Positions 44,901-53,092 of a stretch of DNA of 64,000 nt are shown in pieces. The stretch comes from Labrys miyagiensis (GTDB lineage Bacteria; Pseudomonadota; Alphaproteobacteria; Rhizobiales; Labraceae): contig NZ_BSPC01000022.1 of NCBI RefSeq assembly GCF_030160835.1, forward strand, positions 124,001-188,000, written 5' to 3'. The translations under genes were made by a program, and so were the position numbers. Position 1 is the stretch's first letter. Every line of letters begins with the position of its first letter. The notes beneath the pieces were generated by a model. It searched no databases. It was not told the origin of the DNA and was given only the letters and a program-made list of their open reading frames with translations.

Positions 44901-45753
44901 CCAGCAGGGCGTTCTGGGCAGATTCACGCACCGCTTTGCTCGTCGACGTCAGATATTGCTGGTAGATGAAGTCGAAATACTCATCCCTCACCAGATCGAA
45001 CTGCTTCAGGATATCGATGACGGCGGCCTGCGCCGGACGCTCATATTTGGCGAAGGATTCGATGACCGCTGGTCTCTCGGCAAGGAGACCGGTCTTGAAG
45101 TCATAGCGTGAGGCGATTTTGAAATTCTGGAAGTAGTAACGATTGACCTTTTCAAGGACGAGAAGGTCGACTGCGAAGACCGTCGCGCTGTCGCCGGGAT
45201 CGCGCCAGTTCAAGGCGGTGGTAAGGTTGGTCGGCATCTGCGCGGGCGAGGATGAGTAGGATTGGCCGTTGCCGAACAGGCCGCGCAGCCAGAACGGACT
45301 CGGACCCGTATGCGCGAAGACGCCCCAGCGGCTGCCTTTGTTCGATAGTGTGAGAACTTCAAGATAGCGCCGGATCCAGATTGCGTCAGGGCCATGCTTG
45401 CGGCCGAGAACGCTGTCGCGCGCCTTTACCGCTGCCTCATTGGTCTTCTGGAGGCCCGGCGTCGCCTGGTAGTGGTGGCGGGCGAGAGCGGCACCGACTG
45501 CGTTCGACTGCTGTTCCAGTTGCAGAAGGACAGAGCCTCCATCGCCAGTGAGGACATAGCCCAGCGTGCGCTTGGCGAGATCGGGGCTGATGCTCTCCAG
45601 GCGCTTGAGGTCGAGAGTGATCTCCTGCGCCGTGGTGGCATCCGGCCGGCTCCGTGGAAGCGCATTGGCGGGAGCCAGCGGCGATGCACCATCGGCCGCG
45701 GCCGGCCTGGATGATTTGCGACCGCCGATCATGGCTTTGAGGAAATCGAACAT
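41902..45753 (-). CDS. Giant DUF4132-domain protein (YehI/MolR-like)
   Basis: A 1283-residue cytoplasmic protein and first gene of the five-gene operon. The middle shows HEAT-like helical repeats (for example LLPFLSDGKQDVRAGVAQML and IKERLAKEKSELVRAALL). The C-terminal 250 residues contain the DUF4132 signature: QRLVWLGLDEKGKILAAFRPL followed by IQLAHRSLLSEEDSAAWKEHLADY. A proline-rich, charged linker (around residues 385-450) separates N-terminal repeats from the rest. In E. coli the DUF4132 proteins YehI and MolR have no settled function. Large size, repeats and the ATPase neighbour suggest it is either client or scaffold of the MoxR-VWA machine. Confidence 0.9.
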   Translation of the reverse strand: MFDFLKAMIGGRKSSRPAAADGASPLAPANALPRSRPDATTAQEITLDLKRLESISPDLAKRTLGYVLTGDGGSVLLQLEQQSNAVGAALARHHYQATPGLQKTNEAAVKARDSVLGRKHGPDAIWIRRYLEVLTLSNKGSRWGVFAHTGPSPFWLRGLFGNGQSYSSSPAQMPTNLTTALNWRDPGDSATVFAVDLLVLEKVNRYYFQNFKIASRYDFKTGLLAERPAVIESFAKYERPAQAAVIDILKQFDLVRDEYFDFIYQQYLTSTSKAVRESAQNALLASPSETLAASAAKTLDEGNPTARAQAAQILPLVLGDRARSLLEAHLEKETAKSVRKVIELGLGSAVVVADGGMIQAPRSLGEDGAAGYLAADGSEVLTPPLVPPPASTPLPDSVIAGYRKLLDQEYTQKLKQYEHQRERYEQATADQRKNWWQNRTPTPPKPVDYAVADRYCAALMADHPIEGHKSTRIDISSAFSPHGDAAAAAAPFNDPAMTLWHLSRAMTLQAINFRTNNPGWAAGNILSGWSAVTAAMHARLTNGLDLRSLTTLMPELLEANALALQVLTSNLSEDLGADLVWPYLAGHFDVLDQAIGQAASTLFREPQVEAALARLRLFPKLPARYFNTVLTHALSTKKALNQPARALLLGIEGIEKRLLPFLSDGKQDVRAGVAQMLGSIGAETTIEPIKERLAKEKSELVRAALLRALRQLNVDISFYVTPKILTKEAADGLKARKAKDVAWLALDALPALSWAKGGAVPAEVPRWWITLAAKLAQPGGNDLFSLWLDQLAPASAEAFGRYLLGSFLRYDAAHCSEEAANAYAKANAQKRYEQFQEYAKRWNSDYYRSYTYEKAFADLRASQLSIYLNNAHADRGILGLAARVEGTHAVQLVRAYMRDHYKRTAQVKALTDYLSGNPSSATLQMLLSIARRHRTNAVQVLAGELVERISDDRGWTADELADRTIPTAGLDENGILDLEIGSRVYQAKLDAEDTLTLYNPDGKIVQNLPQVKEGPDKESAAEAKKALSNARKELKQVHEFQAKRLYEALCVSRRWPVADWQRYLLEHPIVGRLVQRLVWLGLDEKGKILAAFRPLEDLSLTDNTDGTVDPTAFATIQLAHRSLLSEEDSAAWKEHLADYKVEPLFNQFDRPLLAGGKGTSIDDRQGCLIEAFKLRGAANKLGYERSQAEDGGWFTQYLKSFGTIGITAAIEFTGSPLPEENRAVALVDAKFVRNRKGRRSGWGRDIPLNEVPPVLLSEVWNDFHQIAGAGNGFAADWQKKVGW

Positions 45754-46415
45754 GCAGAGAATCCGGGCAGGGAGGGCAGCATGGCGATGATAGAGAGCCC
45801 TTTTGTGATGACCAAGAGGTAGGCAAGCGGATCAAGAGATATTTTTCCGTGCTGTGCGTTTTGATACGCTTCGGCGCTGCACAGGAAGCTAGATCCGGTT
45901 TGATTCAGTTGGTTTTGTATTTGGGTTAGCCAGTGATTCAAAATTATCATGAATAATTTGTTTTCCATTTGATAAACGATTGGCGTTTCTGCGATGATGC
46001 CGTCTAGGTACGAAGTAATTCATAAGGATAGCGGAGGTGGTTGCCAGTCTGTGCCTAGCATGCCACGAGATTGTGACAGTTGGGATATCGGCTGATGTCC
46101 GCGCGAGCCCGGGACGGTATCCGTAGCCTTATGACTTGGCACTCGGTACTCGGCGTGCGCCGTAAACGGGCCGTTCGGGCTTTTTCAGCCTTTTCTTTTC
46201 TACGCGATAGCCTCGATCGGAGGGAGGCTTAGTACCTGATTTTACGCGCTGTTTTGTACTCGATTTGCGTTCATTCTGAATGAATGTTCAACAAATCATA
46301 TTGCGTTTTCTCTCCTATCGGATATCTTCGAATTGCGTCCGAGATGCAGGAACGTCGGGTATCCCGGTGGTGGTGCCCTTGACGGGCCGGTCGATGTGAA
46401 GGTGGTGCTGTACCG
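45754..46415. other. Long intergenic region between the DUF4132 operon and the TetR gene
   Basis: The longest gene-free stretch of the window. It starts AT-rich (45900-45990) next to the DUF4132 start, which should be the operon promoter, and ends with the promoter region of the TetR gene. A candidate TetR operator is at 46271-46290. An ORF reading back from 45968 overlaps the DUF4132 gene and has no support. The middle part (46050-46230) shows no recognisable gene or RNA. Confidence 0.5.
46271..46290. promoter_or_regulatory. Candidate TetR operator, site 1
   Basis: TCATTCTGAATGA is a 13-base palindrome; it overlaps GAATGAATG followed by TTCA. The GAATGAA(C/T)G core recurs upstream of two more transcription units of the amine island (54155-54163 and 56646-56654). 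This site lies about 130 bases before the first TetR gene. Confidence 0.45.
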
Positions 46416-47072
46416 ATGAGGAAAGTCGATCCGGAGGCAAGGGGGCACAAGGCTTCCAAGGAAACGAGGCAGTTGCAGCTCATCGAGGCGACGATCGATT
46501 CCCTTGCCAGGCGTGGCTATGCGGAGACCACCACGGCGCTCGTTGCCGTTGGGGCCGGGCTCTCGCGTGGCATTGTCAACTTCCATTTCGAGAGCAAGGA
46601 AAAGCTCCTCATCGCCACGCTGCAATATATGGCGGACGAATATGCCGCTCATTGGCGTGCCGCCTATGAGAAGGGTGGGGGAGATCCGGCCCGCCAGCTC
46701 GCCAGCATGGTGACGGCGGATTTCGACCGTTCGATCTCCAGCAAGCGCAAGCTCGCGGCCTGGTGCGCCTTCTGGGGCGAGGCCAAGTCGCGCCCCACCT
46801 ACCAGGCTCTGTGCGGTCAGCGCGACCAGGCCTATCACGACACCATCATCCAGATCTGCACGGCGCTGAAGGCCGACGGCGGCTACGACTTCAACGCCAG
46901 GGCAACGGCGATGGGACTGAGCGCCATGCTCGAGGGGCTGTGGCTGCGTCTTCTGCTTGGCGCCGAGGGGCTCAATCGCGAGACCGCCTGCCAGGCTGCC
47001 TTCGAGCATCTGGCCTCGATCTTTCCCAGGCATTTCTCGAGGAGCGATCTCGACACGCGTGAATCCGCCTGA
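46416..47072 (+). CDS. TetR-family regulator (BetI-like), first copy
   Basis: A 218-residue TetR repressor. The N-terminal helix-turn-helix is ETRQLQLIEATIDSLARRGYAETTTALVAVGAGLSRGIVNFHFESKEKLL, and the LSRGIVNFHFESKEKLL segment with WCAFWGEAKSRP (around 110-121) matches BetI-type regulators of choline/betaine and related amine genes. It precedes the PotD-type gene by 125 bases on the same strand and probably governs the island, sensing its substrate. A second, related TetR gene lies at the far end of the island. Confidence 0.9.
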   Translation: MRKVDPEARGHKASKETRQLQLIEATIDSLARRGYAETTTALVAVGAGLSRGIVNFHFESKEKLLIATLQYMADEYAAHWRAAYEKGGGDPARQLASMVTADFDRSISSKRKLAAWCAFWGEAKSRPTYQALCGQRDQAYHDTIIQICTALKADGGYDFNARATAMGLSAMLEGLWLRLLLGAEGLNRETACQAAFEHLASIFPRHFSRSDLDTRESA

Positions 47073-47197
47073 GATCGGTTCGGCAGACAACAGATTTTCT
47101 TTGGTAAAAGTAGCGTCAAAACAAAGAGTTGGGGTAGGTTCCAACGCGATCTGATCGCAGCTTGCCCCCAGCAAAAAAACCAGAAGGGGAAGTGCAG

Positions 47198-48280
47198 ATG
47201 AGAATGTTTGGCAGGCATTTGCTTGGCATGCTGGGGCTGGCGGCAGCTCTGTCCATGACGACCGCGGTCGGCGCTTTTGCGGCCGACAACGACCTGATGG
47301 TCTTCGACTGGGCCGGCTACGATACCCAGGACTATTATCCCAGCTACATGGCCAAGCATAAGGAGCCGCCAACCTTCACCTTCTTCGGCGACGAGGACGA
47401 GGCCTTCGAGAAGATCCGCTCCGGCTTCAAGGCCGACCTCGGTCACCCCTGCGCGCAGAGCGTGAAGAAATGGCGCGATGCGGGTCTGCTGCAGCCGCTC
47501 GACACCAGCAAGATCCCGGGCTGGAAGGATATTTCGCCCGGCATTGCCGGCATGAAGGACCTGATGACGACAGCCGACGGCAAGGCCTGGTTCCTGCCGC
47601 GCGACTGGGGCAACACGGCGCTCACCTACAATCCCGACAAGGTCGACGCTAAGGACATCCAGTCGCTCAAGGCCTTCGCCGATCCCAAGTTCCAGGGCCA
47701 CGTCTCGATCGGCGACAATGTCGACGACGCCTATGCGCTTGCGGCGCTGGCCATCGGCCTGCACGACTGGACGCAGATGACCGACGATCAGTTCGAGCAG
47801 GCCTCGGATTTCCTGCGCCAGGTGCACAAGAATGTCGTGCTCTACTGGTCCGATCCCACCGCGCTCATCCAGGCGATGAGCGGCGGCGAGGTCACGCTTG
47901 CCTGGGCCTGGAACGATACCGCGACGCAGCTCCAGAAAGCGGGCACGCGGGCGCAACGCAACGTCAACACCGACGAGGGCGCCACCACCTGGGTGTGCGG
48001 CTATGTGCGTTTCAAAGACGCGCCCGGCTCGGAAGACAAGGCCTACGACTTTCTCAGCGCCATGAACGATCCCGACAACGCCACCTATATGGTGAAGGAG
48101 TGGGGTTATGGCGTCAGCAATGCCAAGGGCATGGCCTCGGTCGATTCCAAGCTTTTGAAGGACAAGGGCTATGCGCCTGAGGACCAGAAGCCCGAAAAGA
48201 TGCTATTCCAATCCCCGCTTCCCAACGAATTGAAGCAGAAGATGATCGCCGAGTTCGAGAAGATCAAGGCGGGGTATTGA
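47198..48280 (+). CDS. Polyamine-type ABC substrate-binding protein (PotD/PotF-like)
   Basis: A 360-residue periplasmic binding protein. The signal peptide runs to about residue 29 (VGAFAAD). The mature start DLMVFDWAGYDTQDYYPSY and the GDNVDDAYALAALAIGL and NVVLYWSDPTALIQAMSGGEVTLAWAWND segments are those of the spermidine/putrescine family. The start is the ATG with AAGGGGA about eight bases upstream. Members bind polyamines but also other cationic amines or opines. It is separated from the other transporter genes by the amine oxidase and a hypothetical gene, in opposite orientation to the ATPase. Confidence 0.9.
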   Translation: MRMFGRHLLGMLGLAAALSMTTAVGAFAADNDLMVFDWAGYDTQDYYPSYMAKHKEPPTFTFFGDEDEAFEKIRSGFKADLGHPCAQSVKKWRDAGLLQPLDTSKIPGWKDISPGIAGMKDLMTTADGKAWFLPRDWGNTALTYNPDKVDAKDIQSLKAFADPKFQGHVSIGDNVDDAYALAALAIGLHDWTQMTDDQFEQASDFLRQVHKNVVLYWSDPTALIQAMSGGEVTLAWAWNDTATQLQKAGTRAQRNVNTDEGATTWVCGYVRFKDAPGSEDKAYDFLSAMNDPDNATYMVKEWGYGVSNAKGMASVDSKLLKDKGYAPEDQKPEKMLFQSPLPNELKQKMIAEFEKIKAGY

Positions 48281-48288
48281 GGGTTCGC

Positions 48289-49602
48289 ATGCAGCGTACC
48301 GAGGTCGTCATCGTCGGCGCCGGCTTTGCCGGCCTCGCGGCGGCAAGCGAGTTCAAGGCGGCGGGGATCGACTTCCGGCTGCTGGAGGCCCGGGACAGGG
48401 TGGGCGGCCGCGTCGAGGGCGCCTACAACGGCCTTGGCGAGAAGGTCGATCTTGGTGGCCAATTCTTCTGCGAGGACATGCCCGGGGTCATGGCCCTGGC
48501 GAAGCAATACGGCAAGACGCTGGTCACCACGCCTTTCGAGGGCGACTCGCTGCTGCAGCCCGCGTCGCACGGCCGGCACGACATCGAGGAAGCCTATGCC
48601 GGCGCCGCTGCCTTGCGGCGGCGGATGCGGGCCATCGACCCCGCCGATCCGGCCATCACCGGGCTGACAGCCTCGGCATGGGCCGAGAGGCAGGAGGCGA
48701 CGCCTGAGGCGCGGCATATGTTTCTGTCGATGATCGAGGGCCTGTGGTGCAAGCCGGCTGAAGAAATCCCGTTCTGGTATGTGGCGTCGAATGACCGGCG
48801 CATCACCAACAAGGTCTCGGAGCTGCAATATTTTGCCGGCGAGACCCTGCATTCCCTTGCTGAAGACATGGCGCGGTCCCTTGGCAGCAGCGTAGAGACC
48901 GGCCAGCCGGTGGAGCGCATCGCCTGGGGCGGCGGAGGGGTGACCATCGAGGCCTGTTCGCGGACCTACCAGGCCCGGCATGCGATCCTCGCTGTGCCGC
49001 CGGTCATGGCCAGAAAAATCGCGTTCGAGCCCGGGCTTCCGCCTTCGCTGCGCGGGGCGCTCGCTGCCTGGGAAAGCGGCACGGTGGTCAAGTCGTTCCT
49101 GCGCTATCCTTCGGCCTTCTGGCGCAGGAAGGGGCTCAGCGGCAGCGTGCTCTGGCTCGACCGGCGCGGCCTCTATGTCTGTGACGCCAGCCTCGATGAC
49201 GACCACGCCATGCTGGTCGCCTTTGCCGGCGGCCCCGTTGCCACCCAATGGATGGCGGATGGCGAGGGCATGCTGAGGCAGCAGCTGCTGTCGCGCCTCG
49301 TGCCGGCGCTCGGGCCGGAGGCGGCCGAACCGCTCGATTTCATCTGCCGCGACTGGTCCGGCGACCGCTGGAGCGGCGGGGGCTATTCCGACGACATTAT
49401 GGACATGGCGGCTGGGGATGCGGAGGACGTGCTGCGCAGCGGCCTCGCGAATGTGAGCTTCGCCTGTTCGGAATTGTCGCCGTCCTTCCCCAGCTATGTC
49501 GAGGGTGCCATCAGCATCGGGCGGCTGCAGGCGCGTGCCGTGATCGCGCGGTTTTCGGCGACAGCCGAGGCGGACGCCTTGCAGAATCCGGCCGGAAAAT
49601 AG
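48289..49602 (+). CDS. Flavin-dependent amine oxidase
   Basis: A 437-residue FAD monoamine oxidase-family enzyme. The Rossmann motif VVIVGAGFAGLAAASEF is at residues 5-21, followed by the flavin-clamp LEARDRVGGRVEG. The C-terminal block ...YVEGAISIGRLQARAVI holds the GAISIG flavin-binding end. It oxidises an amine to imine and H2O2. I chose the ATG at MQRTEVVIVG with TTGAGGG upstream; a TTG four codons earlier overlaps the PotD-type stop. Being directly coupled to the amine-binding-protein gene, it likely acts on the imported amine. Confidence 0.9.
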   Translation: MQRTEVVIVGAGFAGLAAASEFKAAGIDFRLLEARDRVGGRVEGAYNGLGEKVDLGGQFFCEDMPGVMALAKQYGKTLVTTPFEGDSLLQPASHGRHDIEEAYAGAAALRRRMRAIDPADPAITGLTASAWAERQEATPEARHMFLSMIEGLWCKPAEEIPFWYVASNDRRITNKVSELQYFAGETLHSLAEDMARSLGSSVETGQPVERIAWGGGGVTIEACSRTYQARHAILAVPPVMARKIAFEPGLPPSLRGALAAWESGTVVKSFLRYPSAFWRRKGLSGSVLWLDRRGLYVCDASLDDDHAMLVAFAGGPVATQWMADGEGMLRQQLLSRLVPALGPEAAEPLDFICRDWSGDRWSGGGYSDDIMDMAAGDAEDVLRSGLANVSFACSELSPSFPSYVEGAISIGRLQARAVIARFSATAEADALQNPAGK

Positions 49603-50019
49603 CAATTTGGTCGAGGGAGGCCCAAAATCTGGCGGGGCAAGGCTCGGCCCGTGATATCCCATCGCGGCCCTTGCCGGGAGTGGCGTGACGGGGAATGAGG
49701 AACGACCCGATAAGGCAAACGCCTCGCCACCCGCCATGGCTTTTGTTATTGCTGCCGTTGCTCATCGCCCAGATGGTTGTATCGCCGCCATAACCTAGAG
49801 AAATTTGGCAAAAATCTAAATCCAAAGTCGCTGTAAACCCAAATGTTGCAGCGTGGAACCCTGTGTGATGAAGAGGAAGGTGTGTGAGGTGCGCGAATTG
49901 TCTGAGAGCAACATATGCCCCCCAAGCATCATCGTTGACAATGATGTATCCCCGGATACAGAGAGTCGCGCGAAGAACTAATATCAAAAGCCTGAACTGA
50001 CTCTCCTCCGGATGCACCC
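49603..50019. other. Intergenic region between the amine oxidase and the secreted protein gene
   Basis: No supported gene. GC content falls after about 49740. No strong terminator hairpin with a T-run was found. It should contain the promoter of the following exported-protein gene. Confidence 0.4.
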
Positions 50020-51186
50020 ATGAAATTTTCTTGCCGTTCCCTGCTGCTGTCTGTGGCCGTAACCCTTGCTGCCGGCGGCCTGTCACAAGCTCAAACGGTC
50101 AAGCTGATCCCTCAGCCCGATCTGGCGGAGGGGATCGCTTCCTTCCCGCATCTGGCACCGGAGGCACCCTATGCCGCCAAGATCAATGCGGCTCTGGACA
50201 AGATCCAGAGCGGCGCTCCTGCGCTCGCAAATGATTGCAAGACCGATAGCGGCGAAAGCGCGTTCGAGCGCAGCATCGACGTCACCATGCAGGGACCCCG
50301 CTTCGTCAGTTTCGTGGTGCAGGATGAGTTCAGCTGTGGGGCACATCCCGACAGCTCTCAGGCCGCCTTCGTGTACGATCTCACCACCGGCAAGCCTGTC
50401 GACTGGCCCCATCTGCTCCCGCCAGCCATGGCCGGCAAGGCGGTAAGGGACACGGCGGACGCAGACGTCGTCGTCGGGCTGCTCCGCTCGCCCGTTCTGA
50501 CGCGGGCCTATGTTGAAAGTCTCAAGGCAAGTGGCGTGAGTGACGAGTGCAACGATGTCTATGACCAGACGGAATTTCGCTTCATGCTGTGGCCTGATGC
50601 TAGGGAACATGGGCTCGTTCTCGATCAAAACGGCCTTCCGCATGTCGCGCAGGCCTGCGGTGGCCCGGTCACCCTGTCGCTCGACAAATTGCGCAAGCTC
50701 GGCGTGGACAGAAAACTGATCGATGCCATTGCGGTCGGGCAGGTGGCGCAGGCCTCACAGGCCTCGCAGAATCCCGCAAAGGACACGGCAGATGCCTCTT
50801 CCGGCAATGCTGCGGACAGCCTGGTGGGTACCTATGAACGCAAGAGCAAGGATAAGGGAGACGGCACCATCAAGGTTGAGAAGGCCGGGTCCAAGATCCG
50901 CATGACATTCCAGGTCGGCGGCGTGCCGAACGGTGGCGCCACCGCTGCTGACTGCGGCTTCATCGCCGAGGGAGAGGTCAAGGCCGGTGTTTTTACTGGC
51001 AACATCACGAGGACCGGCGTCCTTGAGGGGCTCGATCCGGAGGGAGAGGCTGCAGAGGCCGGCCTCGCCCCCGTCACCGCTGCCATCCTGGATCGCCAGA
51101 TCCTGGTCACTCAGGCGCCTGCCGGCACTCTGTGCGGCGGCGGTAACGAGGTCACCGGCGGCTTCATGCGCACTGGCGCGAGATAA
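50020..51186 (+). CDS. Exported hypothetical protein
   Basis: A 388-residue secreted protein with a signal peptide (residues 1-24, ending SQAQ). Residues 80-260 resemble the RsiV/DUF3298-like secreted fold: the stretch FVVQDEFSCGAHPDSSQAAFVYDLTTGKPVDWPHLLP followed by LRKLG. The C-terminal part (from about 268, GTYERKSKDKGDGTIKVEK) is a separate small beta domain. Two cysteine pairs are likely. It lies convergent to the PotA-like gene, whose stop is three bases away, and interrupts the amine island. Function unknown; it may be an unrelated insertion in the cluster. Confidence 0.7.
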   Translation: MKFSCRSLLLSVAVTLAAGGLSQAQTVKLIPQPDLAEGIASFPHLAPEAPYAAKINAALDKIQSGAPALANDCKTDSGESAFERSIDVTMQGPRFVSFVVQDEFSCGAHPDSSQAAFVYDLTTGKPVDWPHLLPPAMAGKAVRDTADADVVVGLLRSPVLTRAYVESLKASGVSDECNDVYDQTEFRFMLWPDAREHGLVLDQNGLPHVAQACGGPVTLSLDKLRKLGVDRKLIDAIAVGQVAQASQASQNPAKDTADASSGNAADSLVGTYERKSKDKGDGTIKVEKAGSKIRMTFQVGGVPNGGATAADCGFIAEGEVKAGVFTGNITRTGVLEGLDPEGEAAEAGLAPVTAAILDRQILVTQAPAGTLCGGGNEVTGGFMRTGAR

Positions 51187-51189
51187 GCC

Positions 51190-52278
51190 TCAATCCGCCA
51201 GCGCCACCAGCGCGTCGGGATCGTAGGCGAGGCGGATGGGCGCGCCGATCGGCAGGTCGTCGGCGCCGAAATCATTGGTCTCGCTCACGGCGAGCGGCTT
51301 TTCGAGGCCCGGGATCTCGACCACCAGATGGGTGATCTCGCCGAAATAATGCCGGTCGACCACCTTGCCGGCCACCTCATATTTGCCGCTTTCCCCCTCC
51401 CAGAGCACGCGCAGCCGTTCCGGCCGGATGCCGAGCGTCGCGGTATTGCCGTTGCGCACGAAGGCGGAGGGCTTGTCGAGCTTCACGCGGCCGAAGAGGG
51501 GTGTATCGAGCGTCATCGAGCGTTCGCTCTCCTCGGCGATGCCGGCCTTGAGGAAGTTCATGCCGCCGAGGAAATCCGCCACCTGGCAATTGACCGGGCG
51601 CTGATAGATCTCCTTGGGCGAGGCGACCTGCGCAATCCGCCCACCGAACATCACGGCGATGCGGTCGGACATGGCGAGGGCCTCGTACTGGTCGTGGGTG
51701 ACCAGGATGAAGGTGATGCCGACGGCGCGCTGCAGGCGGCGCAGCTCCACCTGCATCTGCTCGCGCAGCTTCTTGTCGAGCGCCGAGAGCGGCTCGTCGA
51801 GCAGCAGCACTTTCGGACGCATCACCAGAGCGCGGGCCAGCGCCACGCGCTGGCGCTGGCCGCCCGAGAGCTCGGTGGCGCCGCGCTTGCCAAGACCGGT
51901 GAGCGAGACCTGCTGCAGCGCCTCCTCGACACGGCGTTTCTCTTCCGCCGGATCGAGCCGCAGGCGCTTGAGGCCATAGGCGACGTTCTGCTCGACATTG
52001 AGATGCGGGAAGATGGCATAGCTCTGGAACACCATATTGGTCGGCCGCTGGTTGGCGGGAACGCCGACCATGGGCTGGCCGCCCACCGAGATGGTGCCGC
52101 TGGTGGGATTGTCGAAGCCGGCGATCATGCGCAGCAGCGTGGTCTTGCCGCAGCCCGAAGGACCGAGCAGGGAGAAGAACTCGCCCTCGTTGATCCTGAG
52201 TGAGGTCTCGTCCAGCGCCTTGAAGGTGCCGTAGCTGCGGGTGACGCGGGAGATTTCGATCATCGGCTGTTCAGGCAA
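51190..52278 (-). CDS. Polyamine-type ABC transporter ATP-binding protein (PotA-like)
   Basis: A 362-residue ATPase: Walker A GPSGCGKTT, signature LSGGQRQRVALARAL, Walker B LLLDEPLSALD, followed by the TOBE-type C-terminal domain (TATLGIRPERLRV). This is the spermidine/putrescine/iron class. The reading frame begins with TTG (GGGAGG five bases upstream) overlapping the PotC stop by eight bases; an ATG at MIEISRV five codons in is the alternative. It is the last gene of the minus-strand transporter unit. Confidence 0.92.
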   Translation of the reverse strand: MPEQPMIEISRVTRSYGTFKALDETSLRINEGEFFSLLGPSGCGKTTLLRMIAGFDNPTSGTISVGGQPMVGVPANQRPTNMVFQSYAIFPHLNVEQNVAYGLKRLRLDPAEEKRRVEEALQQVSLTGLGKRGATELSGGQRQRVALARALVMRPKVLLLDEPLSALDKKLREQMQVELRRLQRAVGITFILVTHDQYEALAMSDRIAVMFGGRIAQVASPKEIYQRPVNCQVADFLGGMNFLKAGIAEESERSMTLDTPLFGRVKLDKPSAFVRNGNTATLGIRPERLRVLWEGESGKYEVAGKVVDRHYFGEITHLVVEIPGLEKPLAVSETNDFGADDLPIGAPIRLAYDPDALVALAD

Positions 52279-53092
52279 CCAGGCCTCCCGTCAGTTGGGC
52301 CCGCCGCATGGCGCGGCGGCGCAGGATTTCGGCAATGATCATCAGGATGGCGGAGCCGAGCAGCAGCAATGTGCCGAGCGCCAGCACGCCCGGGAGCTTG
52401 CCGGCGAAGCGCAACTGGCTCCAGATATAGACGGGCAGGGTAGGGTCCGAGCCGGTCAGGAAGAAGGCCATGATGAACTCGTCCAGCGAGATGGTGAAGG
52501 AGACCAGCAGGCTGGAGATGATGGCGGGCGAGACCATCGGCAGTGTCACCCGCCGGAAGGTGCCGAAGGCGGTCTCGCCGAGATCGGCGGAGGCCTCCTC
52601 CAGGCTGCGGTCGAAACCTTCGAAACCGGACGTGAGCACATTCATGGAATAGGGGATGCAGACCAGCACATGGCCGAAGACCACGGTGACCAGCGAGAGG
52701 CTGAGACCGAGCTGCAGCATCACCAGCAGCATGGAGACGGCGAGGATGATCTCCGGCAGCACCAGCGGCGCCATCAGCAGGCCATGGATGCTGCTGCGCC
52801 CGGGGAAACGGTAGCGCGTGATGGCGCGAGCGGCACAGATGCCGAAGACGGTGCTGAGGATCGAGGCCGAAACGCCGACCATCAGGCTGTTCCAGGCCGC
52901 GCTCGTCAGCGCCGGTGTTTCCAGGAGGCCCTCATACCATTTGAGCGTGAGGCCCGAGAGCGGGAATTGTGGCGTGACGGCCGTGTTGACCGAAAAGATC
53001 GGCAGGAAGATCACCGGCAGGTAGAGGAAGGCCACATAGGCGAAGGCGTAGACCAGCAGCCATTTGGACAGGGCGTTCCGGAATATGCTCAT
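52271..53092 (-). CDS. Polyamine-type ABC transporter permease (PotC-like)
   Basis: A 273-residue inner-membrane permease with six spans. AYVAFLYLPVIFLPIFSVNTA is the PotC-like first span, and the cytoplasmic EEASADLGETAFGTFRRVTLPMVSPAI is the EAA-type loop contacting the ATPase. It overlaps the preceding PotB-like stop by four bases and the PotA-like start by eight, a fully coupled B-C-A order. Confidence 0.93.
   Translation of the reverse strand: MSIFRNALSKWLLVYAFAYVAFLYLPVIFLPIFSVNTAVTPQFPLSGLTLKWYEGLLETPALTSAAWNSLMVGVSASILSTVFGICAARAITRYRFPGRSSIHGLLMAPLVLPEIILAVSMLLVMLQLGLSLSLVTVVFGHVLVCIPYSMNVLTSGFEGFDRSLEEASADLGETAFGTFRRVTLPMVSPAIISSLLVSFTISLDEFIMAFFLTGSDPTLPVYIWSQLRFAGKLPGVLALGTLLLLGSAILMIIAEILRRRAMRRAQLTGGLVA

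Noticed and set aside
35124-45753. Reading the DUF4132 operon as a toxin-antitoxin or known anti-phage system
   Set aside because: No recognisable nuclease, deaminase, TIR or membrane effector domain was found in the five proteins; a defence role is only one possibility.
45729-45968. 79-codon minus-strand ORF before the DUF4132 gene
   Set aside because: It overlaps the DUF4132 start in another frame and lies in AT-rich promoter-like DNA without a convincing ribosome site.
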